Source: Dellaglioa kimchii (GTDB lineage: Bacteria; Bacillota; Bacilli; Lactobacillales; Lactobacillaceae). Taken from it: DNA of 64,000 nt. The DNA lies in contig NZ_CP170736.1 in assembly GCF_046115505.1 (NCBI RefSeq), forward strand, positions 1,054,001 to 1,118,000, in the 5' to 3' direction. The notes below the pieces were generated by a model. It was not told the origin of the DNA. It was given only the letters and a program-made list of their open reading frames with translations, and did no database searches. A program made the translations under genes and the position numbers. Shown one piece after another: positions 60,363 to 64,000 of this stretch (positions are counted from its first letter, which is position 1; each line of letters begins with the position of its first letter).

Positions 60363-60830
60363 TTATTGTGTGACTCTTTTAGCTTCATCTTTTGCATGAA
60401 TCATGCTTAAAATTTTTCTTGAAATTGGTCCAACAATAATTAATTGTAACGGTACAGCAACAATAATATTGTGTCCAACAGTAGAAAGATAAGCAGGCCA
60501 GAAATGAGCAGGCATACCACCTTCAATAAGTAACCCATAAAGTGACATAAAAGCGACCATTCCACAAATCATCATTCCTGAGATTACGAGAATCATTTGC
60601 CACATTTTATCATGGTTAAGAGGTAACTTGTCAGCAATTGCCATCGCAATTTTACCGACAACTAAAACATCTAAGATAAAAGCAACAATAAAACCAGGAA
60701 TGAATCCAAGTAATAACGTCACAAGACCTAGTTTTCCGACTAATAATAAATTGTATGCACTCATAACGAAAACCATCATCGAGCACATTAATGTTGTAAA
60801 AATAATTCCTTCTTTTGCATTTGTTGGCAT
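60363..60830 (-). CDS. DUF2798 family membrane protein
   Basis: The 155-aa protein has four hydrophobic helices arranged as two similar halves (TLMCSMMVFVMSAYNLLL... and VISGMMICGMVAFMSLYGLL...), each followed by a PG/PL-containing helix. This is the duplicated DUF2798 pattern. No catalytic motif is visible and the function is unknown. AAGGAGAATG gives a clear start. It is monocistronic. Confidence 0.75.
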   Translation of the reverse strand: MPTNAKEGIIFTTLMCSMMVFVMSAYNLLLVGKLGLVTLLLGFIPGFIVAFILDVLVVGKIAMAIADKLPLNHDKMWQMILVISGMMICGMVAFMSLYGLLIEGGMPAHFWPAYLSTVGHNIIVAVPLQLIIVGPISRKILSMIHAKDEAKRVTQ

Positions 60831-60946
60831 ATATCATTCTCCTTAATAACTTTAATAAAGTATAATGTTACACAAAATAACTCACTGTCATAAGTCTTTT
60901 TTTTGAATATTAAAGCATCCTCATTGTAAGCGATTAAATCGATTGA

Positions 60947-60975
60947 TTGTACTACCAATTGCATTACGTTATACT
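60947..60975 (+). promoter_or_regulatory. Promoter of the DUF1304 gene
   Basis: -35 TTGTAC (60947-60952), 17-nt spacer, -10 TATACT (60970-60975). Confidence 0.7.
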
Positions 60976-61004
60976 ATATCCATAACGATTAAGGGGAGAT
61001 TTCT

Positions 61005-61373
61005 ATGCTAATTGCACTTATATTATCTTGGATTGTTGCACTTGAACACTTATTTATTATGATTCTTGAACTATTTTTCTCAACTAGTTCAATCGCTCAA
61101 AAAGCCTTTGAATTAAGACCAGAATTTTTAAATCAGAAAGAATCGAAAGTATTAATGGCCAACCAAGGGCTATACAATGGTTTTATTAGTATCGGTCTAA
61201 TGATTGTACTTTTCATTCTAACTGGTGCTGCACTTAAATCAATGTTGTTACTTTTTACAGGATTTGTTTTTATTGCTGCTGTTTTTGGTAGTTTAACATC
61301 TGCAAAAAAAATCATTTTAGTACAAGGATTACCTGCATTACTGGCCTTTATCGCAATTACTTTAGCTTTATAG
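61005..61373 (+). CDS. DUF1304 family membrane protein
   Basis: The 122-aa protein has four helices and the family pattern VALEHLFIMILELFF, NQGLYNGFISIGLM and ILVQGLPALLAFIAI. AAGGGGAG is the ribosome binding site. DUF1304 proteins are small membrane proteins of unknown function. It is monocistronic with its own promoter and terminator. Confidence 0.82.
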   Translation: MLIALILSWIVALEHLFIMILELFFSTSSIAQKAFELRPEFLNQKESKVLMANQGLYNGFISIGLMIVLFILTGAALKSMLLLFTGFVFIAAVFGSLTSAKKIILVQGLPALLAFIAITLAL

Positions 61374-61380
61374 ACTAACT

Positions 61381-61418
61381 AAAATAACGTTAATCATTAA
61401 GATTAACGTTATTTTTTT
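61381..61418. terminator. Bidirectional terminator after DUF1304
   Basis: AATAACGTTAATC/GATTAACGTTATT stem with T7 on the plus side and TTTT on the minus side. Confidence 0.8.
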
Positions 61419-61421
61419 ACG

Positions 61422-61565
61422 CTATTTAATTTTTAATGCTTCAAGTTGTACCTCAATATCAGCTAATTTAACATCAGCTTCTACTAGTGATGCAGCGGTA
61501 TACGCACTTTCAATAAGTGCTGTATCGTACAGATGAACTTTTTTATCTGTGAATTCCATGACCAT
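61422..61565 (-). CDS. Possible small protein of 47 aa
   Basis: A short leftward frame (MVMEFTDKKVHLYDTALIESAYTAASLVEADVKLADIEVQLEALKIK) is flanked by terminators on both sides. The second Met (61559) is an alternative start. The second half is an amphipathic acidic helix. Ribosome binding site and promoter are weak, and it may be a gene remnant. I do not recognise it. Confidence 0.35.
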   Translation of the reverse strand: MVMEFTDKKVHLYDTALIESAYTAASLVEADVKLADIEVQLEALKIK

Positions 61566-61581
61566 TCAATTCTCAAGGCAC

Positions 61582-61626
61582 AAAAAAAGAGTTTTCAAAA
61601 TCATAATGATTTTGAAAACTCTTTTT
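61582..61626 (-). terminator. Terminator of fba
   Basis: AGAGTTTTCAAAATCAT/ATGATTTTGAAAACTCT near-perfect stem with T7 on the minus strand. Confidence 0.9.
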
Positions 61627-61645
61627 GAAAGAACTAAATAATAAA

Positions 61646-62509
61646 TTATTTAGCTGCGCTTGTACCGAACCATTCAATACGATCTTCAACAAGATCAGTG
61701 ATTGCTTTTGTACCTGGTGCAAATAATTTACGAGGGTCATAACCTTTACCTTGTTGGTCTTTACCTTCTTCAATATATTTACGAGTAGCAGCAGCGAATA
61801 CTAATTGACATTCAGTATTAACGTTGATTTTTGAAACACCCATTTTAATAGCTTTTTGGATTTGGTCTTTAGGAATACCTGAACCACCATGTAATACAAG
61901 TGGTTGTTCGATTACAGCAGCTAATTCAGCTAAGCGATCGAAGTTTAAACCAGTCCAGTTAGCTGGGTATTGGCCATGAATATTACCAATTCCACAAGCT
62001 AAGTAGTCGATTCCTGTTGCAGCAAGTTCTTTAGCTTCGTCAACATTAGCTAATTCACCAGCTCCGACAATTCCATCTTCTTCTCCACCAATTGAACCAA
62101 CTTCTGCTTCAACTGAGATACCTTTAGCATGTGCTAAAGCAACGATTTCTTTTGTTTTTTCTAAGTTTTCTGCAAATGGTAAATCATGACCATCAAACAT
62201 AACTGAGTTGTAACCAACTTCGATACATTCTTTAGCAGCTTCAAAATCACCATGATCTAAATGCATAACAACGGGAACAGTGATACCCATTGATTTAATA
62301 GTGTCTTGAACAAGGTGTAAAGCTAATTCATATCCACCCATATATTTTGCAGCACCCATTGATGTTTGGATTAAAACTGGAACACCTTTTTCTTGGGCTG
62401 CAGCAAGAATACCGCGAGTCCATTCTAAGTTGTTTGTGTTAAAAGCACCAACAGCGTAATGACCTTCACGAGCAGCGTTAAACATACTTGTACCATTTAC
62501 TAATGACAT
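61646..62509 (-). CDS. fba: Fructose-bisphosphate aldolase, class II
   Basis: The start is ATG 62509 (MSLVNGTSMFNAAREG), with GGAGG 7 nt upstream. The frame extends to 62551 without support. The 287-aa enzyme has the catalytic/zinc segment VPVVMHLDHGDFEAAKECIE (about residues 75-94), EVGSIGGEEDG, and the third zinc ligand in LVLHGGSGIPKDQI. NVNTECQ binds substrate phosphate. It is the central glycolytic aldolase and is monocistronic. Confidence 0.95.
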   Translation of the reverse strand: MSLVNGTSMFNAAREGHYAVGAFNTNNLEWTRGILAAAQEKGVPVLIQTSMGAAKYMGGYELALHLVQDTIKSMGITVPVVMHLDHGDFEAAKECIEVGYNSVMFDGHDLPFAENLEKTKEIVALAHAKGISVEAEVGSIGGEEDGIVGAGELANVDEAKELAATGIDYLACGIGNIHGQYPANWTGLNFDRLAELAAVIEQPLVLHGGSGIPKDQIQKAIKMGVSKINVNTECQLVFAAATRKYIEEGKDQQGKGYDPRKLFAPGTKAITDLVEDRIEWFGTSAAK

Positions 62510-62531
62510 TTGAAGTCCTCCTAGATAAATT

Positions 62532-62550
62532 ACAATACGTCTGTATTGCA
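62532..62550 (-). other. Small hairpin in the fba leader
   Basis: GCAATAC-AGAC-GTATTGT hairpin ends about 11 nt before the ribosome binding site. It may stabilise the fba mRNA 5' end. Confidence 0.4.
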
Positions 62551-62671
62551 TTTTTTAATACAGGTACATTTTAGCACATTTAATCATCAGATAAAACTTT
62601 CATTTTTTAAATAAAACTAATTATCAATAATTTCAATAAAAAGGCAACCGTTCATCATTGATTTAACAGAC

Positions 62672-64000
62672 TTACACACTAACATCTTCAAATTTAAATT
62701 CATTGATATTAATTAAACCCATATCAGTTATTTTCAATTCTGGTATCACCGCTAACGACATAAAGCTTAATGTCATCACAGGATCCACCGTATCATTAAT
62801 ACCTAGCTCTCTATAAGCAACTTTATTAAATAGGTCAAGCTGTTCTGTTATCCATTCTCCAGATTGATCACTCATCAATCCGCCAATTGGCAATGGAATT
62901 GATATTAAAACTTTATTATCTTTTGTCAGGACCATTCCACCTTGAATATCCTTCAAAGTCTCAATTGCCAACGCCATATCTTGATCATTAGTTCCTGTTG
63001 TAATTAAGTTATGTGAATCATGTGCAATCGAAATAGCAATTGCACCATGTTTAATACCGTAATCTTTTAAGACACCCGTGAAAATATTTCCCGTTTCATG
63101 GTGACGTTCAATAACTGAAATTTTAGAAACTGGAATACTTGAATCATAGATGAAATTACCTAATTCATCACGACTAACATTAATTTCTCTATCTATTGTA
63201 ATTGCCTCGTTAGGAATTACTTCAATCGCATGAACGCTGTTACTTGTTAAAGGTAGAACCAATTTTTCCTGACTAAAGTTAGCTAAATGGACTGATGATT
63301 GTACACTATCAATTGCATAGTTTTTAGTTTCTAGTAAATATTTTCCCTCTTCGGCAACCTTTTCACCTGCAATGTAGACGCTTGAAATTAGCATATCCGT
63401 TAAATCACTAATAATTGTTAAGTCTGCTCTAAGTCCAGGTGCAATAGCACCTCTATCTTTAAGCTCACAACACTCAGCGGTATTAAGTGTCGCCATTTGA
63501 ATGGCAACTAAAGGATCTATACCTTCTTCGATACAAATTTTCAAACTATTATCTAAATGACCCTTTTCAATAATCGTTTTCGCTTGAACATCATCCCCAC
63601 ATAGAATTGTCCTTCTAGAGTTAGTAGTTGTGACACCTTTTAATAGTGTTCTTAAATTATGCGTGACAGATCCTTCACGTAAGAAGACGTACATACCACG
63701 GCTTAATCGATTTTGCATCTCCTCAAGGGTTGAGCATTCATGATCGTTTTGAATTCCTGCGGCAATATAGGCATTTAAATCTTTGTCATAGACTTGGGGA
63801 CTATGACCATCAATTCGTTTATTTAAATTTTTAGCAACCAGCAATTTATCTAAAATATCACTTTCAGCATTAATTACACCAGGGAAATCCATAAATTCGG
63901 CTAAGCCACTTGTTTCATTATTTGTGAGTGGTTTAATCATATCTTTTGCCGAAATAACTGCTCCAGAATTTTCCATTTTTGTTGCAGGAACGCATGAAGG
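62672..64000 (-). CDS. ade: Adenine deaminase (partial, C-terminal part)
   Basis: The frame is open to the right edge and reads PSCVPATKMENSGA before the first Met (63976), which is how adenine deaminases continue in mid-protein. The gene is therefore cut and 63976 is not the start. Visible family segments are VYDKDLNAYIAAGIQNDHECSTLEEM, RTILCGDDVQAKTI, GAIAPGLRADLTIISDL and the C-terminal SIAHDSHNLITTGTNDQDMALAI. The metal-binding N-terminal amidohydrolase motif lies outside the window. It converts adenine to hypoxanthine in purine salvage. Confidence 0.9.
   Translation of the reverse strand, partial: PSCVPATKMENSGAVISAKDMIKPLTNNETSGLAEFMDFPGVINAESDILDKLLVAKNLNKRIDGHSPQVYDKDLNAYIAAGIQNDHECSTLEEMQNRLSRGMYVFLREGSVTHNLRTLLKGVTTTNSRRTILCGDDVQAKTIIEKGHLDNSLKICIEEGIDPLVAIQMATLNTAECCELKDRGAIAPGLRADLTIISDLTDMLISSVYIAGEKVAEEGKYLLETKNYAIDSVQSSVHLANFSQEKLVLPLTSNSVHAIEVIPNEAITIDREINVSRDELGNFIYDSSIPVSKISVIERHHETGNIFTGVLKDYGIKHGAIAISIAHDSHNLITTGTNDQDMALAIETLKDIQGGMVLTKDNKVLISIPLPIGGLMSDQSGEWITEQLDLFNKVAYRELGINDTVDPVMTLSFMSLAVIPELKITDMGLININEFKFEDVSV

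Overview
The window is chromosomal DNA of a low-GC Gram-positive bacterium of the order Lactobacillales, most likely a Lactobacillaceae member. Reasons: AT-rich codon use, GGAGG-type ribosome binding sites, a lar (lactate racemase) locus with its own nickel transporter, a T-box leader, CcpA cre-like sites, several PTS systems, a C69 dipeptidase, paired CrcB fluoride channels and a class III fructose-1,6-bisphosphatase. No tRNA, rRNA, insertion sequence, prophage or CRISPR array was seen. I could not fix the species.

Layout. 1-7.1 kb: partial MacB/FtsX-type permease, DegV, two CrcB genes, a MupG-like 6-phospho-muramidase, a small-RNA locus with a CiaR-type direct repeat, a membrane HExxH protein, a beta-hydroxyacid dehydrogenase, thioredoxin and a frameshifted terC. 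7.2-15.9 kb: complete lactate racemase locus. larA-B-C1-C2-D-(unknown 111-aa gene)-larE run leftward, and larR-larMN-larQ-larO run rightward from a shared regulatory region holding two Lar-box-like palindromes. LarO/Q/MN import Ni, LarB/C/E build the nickel-pincer cofactor, LarA racemises lactate, LarD moves it, and LarR senses it. 16-23.9 kb: HxlR with a divergent MFS pump, a T-box-controlled NhaC-family transporter, SulP, and a manganese group (mntH, usp, mntR) with MntR-type palindromes. 24.0-25.0 kb: no gene; four 118-121-bp tandem repeats inside what looks like a CcpA-linked non-coding transcript. 25.0-30.7 kb: MerR, GNAT, alpha/beta hydrolase, a structured RNA, ABC-F and LepA. 30.9-37.3 kb: a heterodimeric ABC exporter, a TetR regulator and a MacB-like fusion transporter, tied together by three copies of one palindromic operator.

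37.5-52.5 kb: orphan PstS, PepD-type dipeptidase, DUF1836 plus DegV, a beta-glucoside PTS operon with a sigma-54 promoter and LevR-type activator, Fbp and the glucose PTS. 52.8-55.7 kb: a Nox/CoADR-family flavoprotein with Ser in place of the redox Cys42, behind an Mga-like regulator cut by an in-frame stop. 55.8-57.6 kb: four small RNA genes around metF. 57.6-64 kb: Ogt, YitT, iron-type ADH, DUF2798, DUF1304, class II aldolase and a partial adenine deaminase.

The most interesting signal is a family of five small RNA genes (one near 4.1 kb, four at 55.86-57.56 kb). Each is about 115-135 nt, has its own promoter and intrinsic terminator, and presents C-rich (TCCC/CCCCC) anti-Shine-Dalgarno motifs in hairpin loops. 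Two are clear paralogues that share a response-regulator-like direct repeat in place of a -35 box. The arrangement recalls the Listeria LhrC family and the streptococcal csRNAs. One loop matches the pstS ribosome binding site over 9 nt, and others match the macB-like gene.
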